Assembly: GCA_029564115.1 (NCBI GenBank)
Contig: JAKQQP010000384.1
Span: forward strand, 1-64,000
Direction: 5' to 3'
DNA length: 64,000 nucleotides
Source of the DNA: Candidatus Rifleibacteriota bacterium
GTDB lineage: Bacteria; Riflebacteria; Ozemobacteria; Ozemobacterales; Ozemobacteraceae
This document shows, piece after piece, positions 51,312 through 58,899 of the stretch. The notes under the pieces are model-generated. The model was not told the DNA's origin. It saw only the letters and a list, made by a program, of their open reading frames with translations, and ran no database searches. The position numbers were made by a program, and so were the translations under genes. Positions within the stretch are counted from its first letter, which is position 1. Each line of letters opens with the position of its first letter.

Positions 51312-53924
51312 ATGCTAACACTCAAAGAATATCAGCAGAGGACTCTTGATACATTAAAGCAGTATTTTTCAGTTTGTTTAAATCTCAAAGATAAAGACCC
51401 GGGCACCGCTTTTTACTCAGTAACAAAATGTCCGTATTCGCCAGTTAAAGAGTTGCCAGGTTTACCTTATGTTTGCTTGAGGCTCCCAACCGGTGGCGGT
51501 AAAACTCTGATCGCTTCCAATGCGGTTGCGATTGCAACCAATGATTTTCTCCAGGTCGATCATTCACTGGTATTATGGCTTACCCCATCAAATGCTATTC
51601 GCGAACAAACCATTAAGGCTCTGAGAGATAGAAGTCACCCCTACCGCCAGGCTTTAGATACGGCTTTGCAGTCTGTCACCATTCTCGACATTCAGGAAGC
51701 GTTATCATTGCAACCAGCTGTTTGTGATGGTTCCACTGTGATTATAGTTGCGACAATGCAGGCTTTCCGGGTCGAAGATACTGAAGGTCGCAAAGTTTAC
51801 GAACCATCAGGTTATCTGAAGACTCATTTTTCAAACATACCTTCATCTTGCCTGCATTTTCTTGAAACTCCTGACGGGATTCCAATTCCATCGCTGGTCA
51901 ATGTTTTTCGCCTTAGAAACCCGATTATCATAGTCGATGAAGCTCATAATGCCAGGACTGATCTTTCCTTTGAAACTCTCGCGAGATTTAGACCGGCCTG
52001 CATCATTGAATTTACTGCAACGCCAGCAACAAAAGACAAGCCAAGCAATGTTTTGCATGCAGTTTCTGCCGCAGAACTGAACGCTGAAGAAATGATAAAG
52101 CTACCGATCCGCCTTGAGTCTCGTGCAGACTGGAAAGAATTGCTATCAGATGCGCTTTCCGTACGCAAAGATCTTGAAAAAACCGCTTTGCAGGAACAGA
52201 ATCTGACCGGCGAGTATATCCGTCCTATCATGCTTTTGCAGGCTCAGCCTAGAAGACAAAATCAGGAAACACTTACTGTTGATGTGGTTAAGGCGTGCCT
52301 GATAGAAGATCATAAAATCCCTGAAGAACAAATTGCCATTGCAACCGGCGATACCAAAGAGCTGGCAGATGTTGATATCAGCAAGCCAGACTGCCAGATC
52401 CGTTTTGTAATTACGGTAAGTGCTTTGCGTGAAGGCTGGGATTGCCCCTTTGCTTATGTTTTGTGTTCGGTTGCGGAACTGCGTGCTACAACGGCCGTTG
52501 AGCAGATTCTCGGCCGAATAATGCGCTTGCCAAAAGCAAAGCGGAAAAAGCAACTCAAACTTAACCAGGCTTACGCTTTTTCTGCTTCTAAAAACTTTGT
52601 CGATGCTGCAAAAGCTTTAGAGGACGCTTTGGTTGAAAACGGCTTTCAGCGCCATGAAGCACAGTCTTTTGTAGCCCCGATTCAATACAGGTTTGAAGAA
52701 CCCGTTGTTTTTATGGGTGCAACATCTGTTGAAGTTTCCGAAAAGCCTGATTTAAAAGAACTTCCCAAAGAGGTTGCCGGGAAAGTGCTGTTTGATGAAG
52801 AAAAAAACGTGATAACTTTTCAGGGCGAAATGCAGGAATCTGATAAACAGGCTCTTGCAAAATGTTTTAAAACTCCAGCTGCAAAAGCAACTGTTGAGAA
52901 AATTTATAATGTTTCGCGTGGTATTACAGTAACAAAGCCACTTTCTCCGGCAGAACGCGGCGAAAAGTTTTCAATCCCTGTTTTGACCATCAAACAGGGC
53001 GATTTGTTTGAGTTTTTTGAAGAAACTCATTTCCTTGATTTCCCGTGGAAACTGGCGACATACGACCCGGCATTAACAGAAAAAGACTTTCCTTCGGAAC
53101 GTTCTGAAGGTTTTGTTGGTACAGTAGATATTGATAAAGATGGGGCGATCAAGATCAACTATCTTGATCAGGTGCATACCCAGCTTTCTTTTACTGGCTT
53201 AGACTTTGCATGGTCTGCTGAAAATCTGATTCTTTGGCTTGATAAGCACATTCCGCACCCTGACGTCATTCAGCCAGATGCAATCGGTTTTTTGAATGGT
53301 GTTCTGAATCATCTTTTACAAACCAGAAATCTTCAGCTTGAAAATCTGGTTCGCGATAAATATCGATTAAAAGCTGCAATTCAGGAAAAGATTCAGCAAT
53401 ATAGACTGGCAGCAAGAATCCAGGCTTATCAGCAACTTCTTTTGCCGGAAAATCCTGTTCCCATTGAAGTTCGCCCAGAAGTCTGCTTCTCTTTCAAACC
53501 CGATGAATACCCGTATAATACTGTTTTTCGCGGTTCTTACAACTTCAAAAAGCACTTTTACCCGAAAGTCGGCGATTTGAATGCTGAAGGCGAAGAATTT
53601 GAATGCGCCGCCTTTCTCGATACATTGCCGGAAGTAAAATTCTGGGTCAGAAACCTCGAGCGTCGACAACAGCATTCTTTCTGGTTGCAAACCTCATCTG
53701 ACAAGTTTTATCCAGACTTTGTCTGCGCACTGGAAGACGGCCGCTTTCTGGTTGTTGAATACAAAGGCGCAGATCGCTGGTCAAACGACGATTCCCAGGA
53801 AAAGCGCATGATCGGGAAACTCTGGGAAGACCGCAGCAACGGCCAATGCCTCTTCATAATGCCCAACGGCAAAGATCTAGCTGCAATAAAAAGTAAACTT
53901 TATAACAACCCGATTAAGCTTTGA
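51312..53924 (+). CDS. res: Type III restriction enzyme (Res), helicase-nuclease
   Basis: 870 residues. An ATP-dependent translocase that, in complex with Mod, cuts unmodified DNA. Superfamily 2 helicase motifs are present: PTGGGKT (59-65), DEAH (209-212), TATPAT (235-240), and REGWDCP and QILGRIMRLP further on. The C-terminal nuclease domain has YPDFVCALEDGRFLVVEYKG, a PD-(D/E)xK-type core. All motifs look intact, so the system should be functional. It starts 1 nt after mod, so the two are translationally linked. Confidence 0.93.
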   Translation: MLTLKEYQQRTLDTLKQYFSVCLNLKDKDPGTAFYSVTKCPYSPVKELPGLPYVCLRLPTGGGKTLIASNAVAIATNDFLQVDHSLVLWLTPSNAIREQTIKALRDRSHPYRQALDTALQSVTILDIQEALSLQPAVCDGSTVIIVATMQAFRVEDTEGRKVYEPSGYLKTHFSNIPSSCLHFLETPDGIPIPSLVNVFRLRNPIIIVDEAHNARTDLSFETLARFRPACIIEFTATPATKDKPSNVLHAVSAAELNAEEMIKLPIRLESRADWKELLSDALSVRKDLEKTALQEQNLTGEYIRPIMLLQAQPRRQNQETLTVDVVKACLIEDHKIPEEQIAIATGDTKELADVDISKPDCQIRFVITVSALREGWDCPFAYVLCSVAELRATTAVEQILGRIMRLPKAKRKKQLKLNQAYAFSASKNFVDAAKALEDALVENGFQRHEAQSFVAPIQYRFEEPVVFMGATSVEVSEKPDLKELPKEVAGKVLFDEEKNVITFQGEMQESDKQALAKCFKTPAAKATVEKIYNVSRGITVTKPLSPAERGEKFSIPVLTIKQGDLFEFFEETHFLDFPWKLATYDPALTEKDFPSERSEGFVGTVDIDKDGAIKINYLDQVHTQLSFTGLDFAWSAENLILWLDKHIPHPDVIQPDAIGFLNGVLNHLLQTRNLQLENLVRDKYRLKAAIQEKIQQYRLAARIQAYQQLLLPENPVPIEVRPEVCFSFKPDEYPYNTVFRGSYNFKKHFYPKVGDLNAEGEEFECAAFLDTLPEVKFWVRNLERRQQHSFWLQTSSDKFYPDFVCALEDGRFLVVEYKGADRWSNDDSQEKRMIGKLWEDRSNGQCLFIMPNGKDLAAIKSKLYNNPIKL

Positions 53925-54067
53925 AAAGACAGCCTTATAGATCATAAGGGTATGTTTATTTGATGCTTGCGAATTCTTTCACGAAGCGCTGTTGTTTTTT
54001 AAAGTATGTTGGCTAAAAAGGTACATAATTGGATTTCAAAATTGCTCCAATTACTTTGGAGGTTCTT

Positions 54068-54613
54068 ATGGTGGTGCACTCTGAGACAGAACAGCTTCTT
54101 GGGCGATTAAAACCGTTCATTCGAGACACTTATATACCCTACGCACTTTCGTGTAAATACGAAAGCGGGCTCATTTTCAGCGATCCAACCTATTCTGATG
54201 CAAGCTGCAACTTTGGTGGTTTTGCTTCGCCAAATAGGTATTTGATTTTTTCTGAGAATAAAACTCTTTTAGAACCCGTCACTGGGCTGTGTGTCTGGAG
54301 GCCTGGCAGCAGATTCAAAGTGATCGGTGTGCAAAGGACAAAGAGTCATTCTCAAATCACTTTGTTAGAGCTTGGTGATGGAAGGATCCTGCAAGAAACT
54401 GAAAATCTTGCAGAAATTGAAAGGGGTCTGGCCGAAACTGCTTGTCATTTCTTTGCCGTAGCGGGCAGAATAGATCCTCTGCGAGAACATCAAACCCTGG
54501 AATGGCTACAGAGAATCAATGCCCCACTTGGCATCAAGGCCGATGGTAACTTCTTTGAAATTTTGAACGGTGATTGGAATACGACTCAACAAGTATCTAC
54601 TAATAAAAACTAA
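54068..54613 (+). CDS. Unassigned island protein downstream of res
   Basis: 181 residues from ATG 54068, which has GGAGG 5 nt upstream; a TTG 39 nt earlier is less likely. Mixed alpha/beta composition with several Cys and His but no motif I recognise. Segments such as VTGLCVWRPGSRFKVIGVQR look like a beta-rich fold, followed by a helical end (AEIERGLAETACHFF). It follows res after about 140 bp on the same strand, so it may be an accessory factor of the restriction system or an independent cargo gene. Confidence 0.55.
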   Translation: MVVHSETEQLLGRLKPFIRDTYIPYALSCKYESGLIFSDPTYSDASCNFGGFASPNRYLIFSENKTLLEPVTGLCVWRPGSRFKVIGVQRTKSHSQITLLELGDGRILQETENLAEIERGLAETACHFFAVAGRIDPLREHQTLEWLQRINAPLGIKADGNFFEILNGDWNTTQQVSTNKN

Positions 54614-54708
54614 GCCATGGCAGTTAGTAAATCCTCAATAAACCGCTTCTTATAATTTATTGCCAGTTATGGCATTCTGCCTGCGTCAATCTTCAACAAG
54701 AAGTTTTT

Positions 54709-54864
54709 ATGGTGCAGAAGAAATCAACATCAGAACAGGTCAAAAACGCCCGCCGCTGAGAGCGGCACCTGCAAATATGGCGTGAGAGTGGACAGACTCA
54801 GTTAGAATATTGCCGGTTAAACAACCTTGGCGTGAAAGCCTTCGATTATTGGCTTCGCAAATAG
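54709..54864 (+). pseudogene. Remnant of IS66-family accessory protein TnpA
   Basis: A 52-codon frame with an in-frame TGA at 54757-54759 encodes, after the stop, ERHLQIWRESGQTQLEYCRL then NNLGVKAFDYWLRK. This is the helix-turn-helix of IS66 accessory TnpA proteins (W-x3-SG-x-S/T-Q-x3-YCR ... F-x2-W-x-RK). The stop probably replaced the conserved first Trp (TGG to TGA). No TnpB or TnpC is nearby, so the element is dead. Confidence 0.6.
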
Positions 54865-54928
54865 CACAAAAGTAATAACCCGGCACCGCTGCAACTCATA
54901 CCTGTTACCATTACCACCAGCTCAACAA

Positions 54929-54944
54929 TTTTTTTTGGGGGGGG
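54929..54944. repeat. T8G8 homopolymer junction
   Basis: Eight T directly followed by eight G, about 52 bp upstream of the -35 box of the XRE-ImmA gene. Such tracts slip easily during replication and could alter expression, but a sequencing artefact cannot be excluded. Confidence 0.6.
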
Positions 54945-54996
54945 AGGATTTATTTTTTCAAATCACTGATTATTACAGCTATTTTCCGGTTTAAAT

Positions 54997-55026
54997 TTGA
55001 CAAAATCAATATGTTTTTGTTACTAT
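54997..55026 (+). promoter_or_regulatory. Predicted promoter of the XRE-ImmA / PIN operon
   Basis: A perfect TTGACA (54997-55002), an 18-nt spacer and TACTAT (55021-55026), 30 nt before the ATG. An XRE regulator encoded directly downstream could bind here and repress itself (inferred). Confidence 0.6.
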
Positions 55027-55056
55027 GTAAATAACCCTGAAAAGGAGGCAATTACC

Positions 55057-56097
55057 ATGGCTGGGGATAAAAACTTTGGCGAACGATTAAAGTCGCTACG
55101 AGTGTCCTTGGGTATGTCTTTACGAAAGCTTAGCGAAAAATTAGAAATAACCGCTCAAACTCTCTCTAATTATGAGAGGGGTCTTACCATGCCCTCGTCT
55201 TCGATTGTAATAGCCTTATCGAAGGAGTTGAAAGTTAAGACTGAATACTTTTTTCGGCCAGTTACGCTTTCAATATCTGTTCCTGATTTCAGGAAAAAAA
55301 ATAGCCTTTTGGTCAAAGAACAAAGCTCTTTAATGGAAAAGGTTAAAGAATGGCTTGAACGTTACACTCAAGTTGAATCTTTATTCTCCAATCAAACTGC
55401 TGTTTCTCTGCCAAAAATGAAGGCTGTTGATAATTCTGAACAAGTTGAACAAGCTGCAAATGATTTGAGAAAACAGTGGCATTTGGGCCAAGCACCGATA
55501 GAAAACATGACCTCTCTGCTGGAAGAAAACCATATTCGGGTTTGCTTTGTCGATGCACCAGAATCTTTTGATGCCTGTACTTTTTGGGTAAATGATCGAC
55601 CGTGCATTGTTGCAAGAAAGGATTTGCCTGGTGACAGATTACGTTTCAATCTTGCTCATGAACTTGGTCACCTGGTTGTAAAAACTCCAGAGGAAGGTGA
55701 TAAACGAACGCGAGAAAAGCCTACAATGCATTTTGCTTCGGCCTTTCTGGTTCCATCAGATGTTGTTAAACGAGAATTAGGCCAATCACGCAAAAAGCTT
55801 GACCTTAAAGAGCTCCATATTTTGAAAATGAAATATGGTCTTAGCATGTCCGCGTGGGTTTTTCGCGCAAAGGATCTTGGCATCATAACGGAGACCACTG
55901 CCAGGAGCTTATTTTTCGTTCTGCGACGATTTGGTAAAACTGAACCTTGGGCACAATTCCCCACAGAACCGCCCCCTACGCGAATGAAACAATTAGTTTT
56001 ACGTGCTCATGCGGAATCCATTATTTCTGAAACTAAAGCTGCTGAGCTTCTTGGCCAGTCACTTTATCAATTCAGACAGGAGTTCGCCCAGCCGTGA
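55057..56097 (+). CDS. XRE regulator fused to ImmA/IrrE metalloprotease
   Basis: 346 residues from ATG 55057 with AAGGAGG upstream. Residues 6-60 are an XRE helix-turn-helix (GERLKSLRVSLGMSLRKLSE, then ITAQTLSNYERG). The middle is a linker, and from about 130 an ImmA/IrrE (M78) peptidase domain carries HELGH at 201-205. Proteins of this build act as repressors or antitoxins, or cleave a repressor in response to stress, as IrrE/PprI and ImmA do. The gene overlaps a PIN-domain gene, suggesting control of a toxic RNase. Confidence 0.85.
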   Translation: MAGDKNFGERLKSLRVSLGMSLRKLSEKLEITAQTLSNYERGLTMPSSSIVIALSKELKVKTEYFFRPVTLSISVPDFRKKNSLLVKEQSSLMEKVKEWLERYTQVESLFSNQTAVSLPKMKAVDNSEQVEQAANDLRKQWHLGQAPIENMTSLLEENHIRVCFVDAPESFDACTFWVNDRPCIVARKDLPGDRLRFNLAHELGHLVVKTPEEGDKRTREKPTMHFASAFLVPSDVVKRELGQSRKKLDLKELHILKMKYGLSMSAWVFRAKDLGIITETTARSLFFVLRRFGKTEPWAQFPTEPPPTRMKQLVLRAHAESIISETKAAELLGQSLYQFRQEFAQP

Positions 56098-56588
56098 AAA
56101 AATTAAATCCAGATTGCGTAATAGACTCGTCAGTCATCCTGGACTTTTACGAAGTAAAGGAACTCACAAATCTAATGGGCTTTCCGCATAGGCTTATTAC
56201 GCTGGATTTAATGGTTCATGATCTCGATATTCCGACCCCTTCTGAGATTGCGAAGTCAGGCATTGTTTCTATTGAAACTCCTGTGAATATAATGCTGACA
56301 ATGGCTGAAATGGCCGTAAAATACAATATTTCAGTCTATGACGCCGCTCTCATGCTTTACGCAAAAGAGAGCGGCTCGATTCTTTTGTCTGGCGACAAGC
56401 TTCTTAGAACTGCGTCTAAAAAAGAAGGCGTGACCGTTAAAGGTACGCTTTGGGTATTAGAAGAACTCGTAGCTAAAAAAAATATCCAGGCAAATAAAGC
56501 CTGCTTCATTCTAGAGCGAATGTTTATGCTGGGTCGTCGGCTCCCGTCGGAGGAATCCAGTAGTAAAATTATCCAATGGGAGAAATAA
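56094..56588 (+). CDS. PIN-domain protein, putative toxin partner of XRE-ImmA
   Basis: 164 residues starting at GTG 56094, which overlaps the TGA of the XRE-ImmA gene as GTGA; AGGAG lies upstream. The PIN fold is indicated by CVIDSSVILDFYEV (Asp11), the NISVYDAALMLYAKESG helix and strand (second Asp), and LSGDKLLRTA (third Asp). Most PIN proteins of this size are RNases that act as toxins of TA pairs. Here the neighbour would be the antitoxin or releaser. I rate the pairing as likely and the RNase activity as inferred. Confidence 0.78.
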   Translation: MKKLNPDCVIDSSVILDFYEVKELTNLMGFPHRLITLDLMVHDLDIPTPSEIAKSGIVSIETPVNIMLTMAEMAVKYNISVYDAALMLYAKESGSILLSGDKLLRTASKKEGVTVKGTLWVLEELVAKKNIQANKACFILERMFMLGRRLPSEESSSKIIQWEK

Positions 56589-56756
56589 CAAAGCATCCGT
56601 TTCAGGACGGAGCTAATGGAGAACGAATCGGTTCCAGCAATGGATTTAGCAGTCATATGTGAATGGTATCTGTATTCCAAATGACCACGGAAGGGTGAAT
56701 CCCAGCCAGGTCAGAAATTTAAATTCCCGGCTGCAGCGGAACTAAATCTGGCAGAT

Positions 56757-56802
56757 AAAAAAAAGTCCGCACAGTTGGCGCGATAGCGCTGACGGTGCGG
56801 GC
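56757..56802 (-). terminator. Terminator of the hydABC operon
   Basis: On the minus strand, a long hairpin (56802-56765: two 8-bp stems with wobbles, one mismatch, GATA/TATC loop) followed by eight T (56764-56757). It lies 76 nt after the hydA stop and forms part of the right 108-bp repeat. Confidence 0.85.
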
Positions 56803-56865
56803 AAAATAGAGAGATTCAAGAATCAGTTACCAGGCGGCGGCTTCAACAACGGAGCCGCCGCCCCG
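56758..56865. repeat. Right 108-bp direct repeat of the genomic island
   Basis: Identical to 46748-46855. It lies 12 bp after the hydA stop codon (minus strand) and carries the hydABC terminator plus the GC-rich hairpin. This copy is in its natural place and is probably the ancestral attachment site; the left copy is the duplicate. Confidence 0.9.
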
Positions 56866-56877
56866 GTTATCAGGAGT

Positions 56878-58896
56878 TTAAGAAGTTTTCTTCTGCAGCT
56901 CGGCGTTGAGCGCTTCGCGGGCTTTTTCGAAGGTGCACTTGCTGATCAGCTGGTCGCCGATCATCACGTTCGGGGCCTGGCCGCACTTTTCGAAGCAGAA
57001 GGTTGCCTGAATGTCGACCGCATCCTGCAGACCGCGGCTTTCGATGTCTTTGGTCAGAGCCTTGAGAATGCTCTGTGAACCCTTGAGGTAGCAGTTGGTG
57101 CCGACGCAGACCTTGATCGACAGTTTGTCAGTACCTTCGCCGGTCATCAGCGGCATGCCCTTGTCGGAAATACGCCGACGTGACTGGTATTTGGTGTGCA
57201 GCAGATGGTGAGCCTTGTGGCTGCCCGGTTTTTCGAGGACCTTTTCGTAGGTTTCGATTATGTAGGGGTTTTCTTGAGATTTATGCAGCTGCAGCATCTT
57301 GTCGGCTTCATACAAACCCTTGGCGCGGCGCTTGATGGTGCCGGGAGTGAAGTTGACCGGCTGACCGGCGCCGCCGACGCAGCCGCCCGGGCAAGCCATG
57401 ACTTCGATGATGTCATAGTTGCATTTGCCGGCTTTGACTTCTTCAGCCAGCTTTCTCGCATTCTTCAAACCGTGGGCAATCGCCATTCTTACGGGTTTGC
57501 CGGCAACTTCGAGAGTTGCTTCGCGAATGCCTGCTTCGCCGCGCACCTGATGGAAATCTACATTGTTGAGCTTTTCGCCGGTCACTTTTTCGACGGCGAA
57601 GCGCAGAACCGCTTCGGTTACGCCGCCGGTCGTGCCGAAGATAACGCCGGCGCCGGTCTTGAAGCCCATCGGCAGATCCAGCGATTCGGGATCGAGCTCC
57701 ATGAAATTCAGGCCACTGGCTTCGATCATGCGGCTTAGTTCCTGGGTGGTGATTACTGCATCGACGTCGGCAAGGTTTTCATGCGTGAATTCCGGGCGCT
57801 TCGCTTCGAATTTCTTGGCGGTGCAGGGCATGATCGAAACGATGAAAAGATTTTCGGGCTTGACGTTGAGCATTTTGGGCAGAGTTTCGCGAGCGAGCGA
57901 ACCGAACATCTGCTGCGGTGACTTGCATGAAGACAGGCGCGGCAGAATTTCGGGGTAATACTGTTCGGCGAATTTAACCCAGGCCGGGCAACATGAAGTG
58001 AACTGTGGCAGTTTTTCGCCCTTTGTGAAGCGTTCAAGGAATTCAGTGCCTTCTTCCATGACCGTCAGGTCGGCTGAGAAGGATGTGTCGAAAACCTTGT
58101 CGAAGCCCATTTTCTTGAGGGCAGCGGTGATCTTGCCGGTAACGATATCGCCAGAGGTCATACCGAACTGTTCGCCAAGTGCAACGCGAACCGCCGGAGC
58201 GATCTGGGCGACAACGACTTTATTGGGGTTGTCGAGAGCGGCAAATACCTTGTCGACATCCTGCTTGACCGTAATTGCGCCAACCGGGCAGACGGCAGCG
58301 CACTGGCCGCAGTTGACACATTCGACCTTCGCCAGGTCTTTGTTAAAAGCCGGGGTTACCACGGTGTGCTTGCCGCGGTGGGCAAAGTCGATGGCACCGA
58401 TGCTCTGAATTTCGCGGCAGTATCTGACGCAGTCGCCGCAGAGAACGCATTTGTTGGGGTCGCGAACCAGTGAATCAGAAGAGAGATCGACCGGGTGATC
58501 GAGCTTGGCTTTTTTGAAGCGCACTTCAGTTATGCCGAGTTTGCGGGCCAGTTCTTCAAGTTTACATGAGCTGCTCTGGGGGCATGTCGGGCATTCAACC
58601 CGGTGATTGGCGAGCAGAAGCTCGACCGAAATCTTGCGGATCTCGCGGATCTCTTCGGTGGCTGTTTTGACTTTCATGCCCGGTTCGGGCTTGATCGAGC
58701 ACGAAGCATTGAGGCCGCGGCCTTCGATATCGACGAGACACAGGCGACAGGCACCATAAATGCTGAGTTCTGAATGATAGCAGAAAGTCGGAATCTCGAT
58801 GCCTGACTTTCTGATGAGTTCGAGAAGATTGCGTTCACCTTCGATAGCGACGTTCTGACCATTGATCTGAACAAAACCCTTATCGTTGTTAGACAT
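56878..58896 (-). CDS. hydA: [FeFe] hydrogenase catalytic subunit HydA (trimeric, NAD-linked)
   Basis: 672 residues. Reduces protons to H2 or the reverse. N-terminal [2Fe-2S] (Cys39, 50, 53, 66), the His-Cys cluster (H98, C102, C105, C111), and two [4Fe-4S] motifs (CVLCGDCVRYC, CVNCGQCAAVCP). The H-cluster motifs are all intact: TSCCPAW (300-306), MPCTAKKFE (356-364) and MACPGGCVGGAGQP (500-513). A C-terminal thioredoxin-like [2Fe-2S] domain (Cys597, 602, 634, 638) is typical of the Thermotoga-type electron-bifurcating enzyme. The partner subunits HydB and HydC are directly upstream. Maturation genes are not in this window. Confidence 0.95.
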   Translation of the reverse strand: MSNNDKGFVQINGQNVAIEGERNLLELIRKSGIEIPTFCYHSELSIYGACRLCLVDIEGRGLNASCSIKPEPGMKVKTATEEIREIRKISVELLLANHRVECPTCPQSSSCKLEELARKLGITEVRFKKAKLDHPVDLSSDSLVRDPNKCVLCGDCVRYCREIQSIGAIDFAHRGKHTVVTPAFNKDLAKVECVNCGQCAAVCPVGAITVKQDVDKVFAALDNPNKVVVAQIAPAVRVALGEQFGMTSGDIVTGKITAALKKMGFDKVFDTSFSADLTVMEEGTEFLERFTKGEKLPQFTSCCPAWVKFAEQYYPEILPRLSSCKSPQQMFGSLARETLPKMLNVKPENLFIVSIMPCTAKKFEAKRPEFTHENLADVDAVITTQELSRMIEASGLNFMELDPESLDLPMGFKTGAGVIFGTTGGVTEAVLRFAVEKVTGEKLNNVDFHQVRGEAGIREATLEVAGKPVRMAIAHGLKNARKLAEEVKAGKCNYDIIEVMACPGGCVGGAGQPVNFTPGTIKRRAKGLYEADKMLQLHKSQENPYIIETYEKVLEKPGSHKAHHLLHTKYQSRRRISDKGMPLMTGEGTDKLSIKVCVGTNCYLKGSQSILKALTKDIESRGLQDAVDIQATFCFEKCGQAPNVMIGDQLISKCTFEKAREALNAELQKKTS

Positions 58897-58899
58897 AGC

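Larger units (their letters stand above)
54614..55056. other. Intergenic stretch with transposon remnant and homopolymer tract
   Basis: 443 bp. It contains the IS66 TnpA remnant (54709-54864), a T8G8 tract (54929-54944) and the promoter of the XRE-ImmA gene (54997-55026). The remainder shows no coding signal. Confidence 0.6.
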
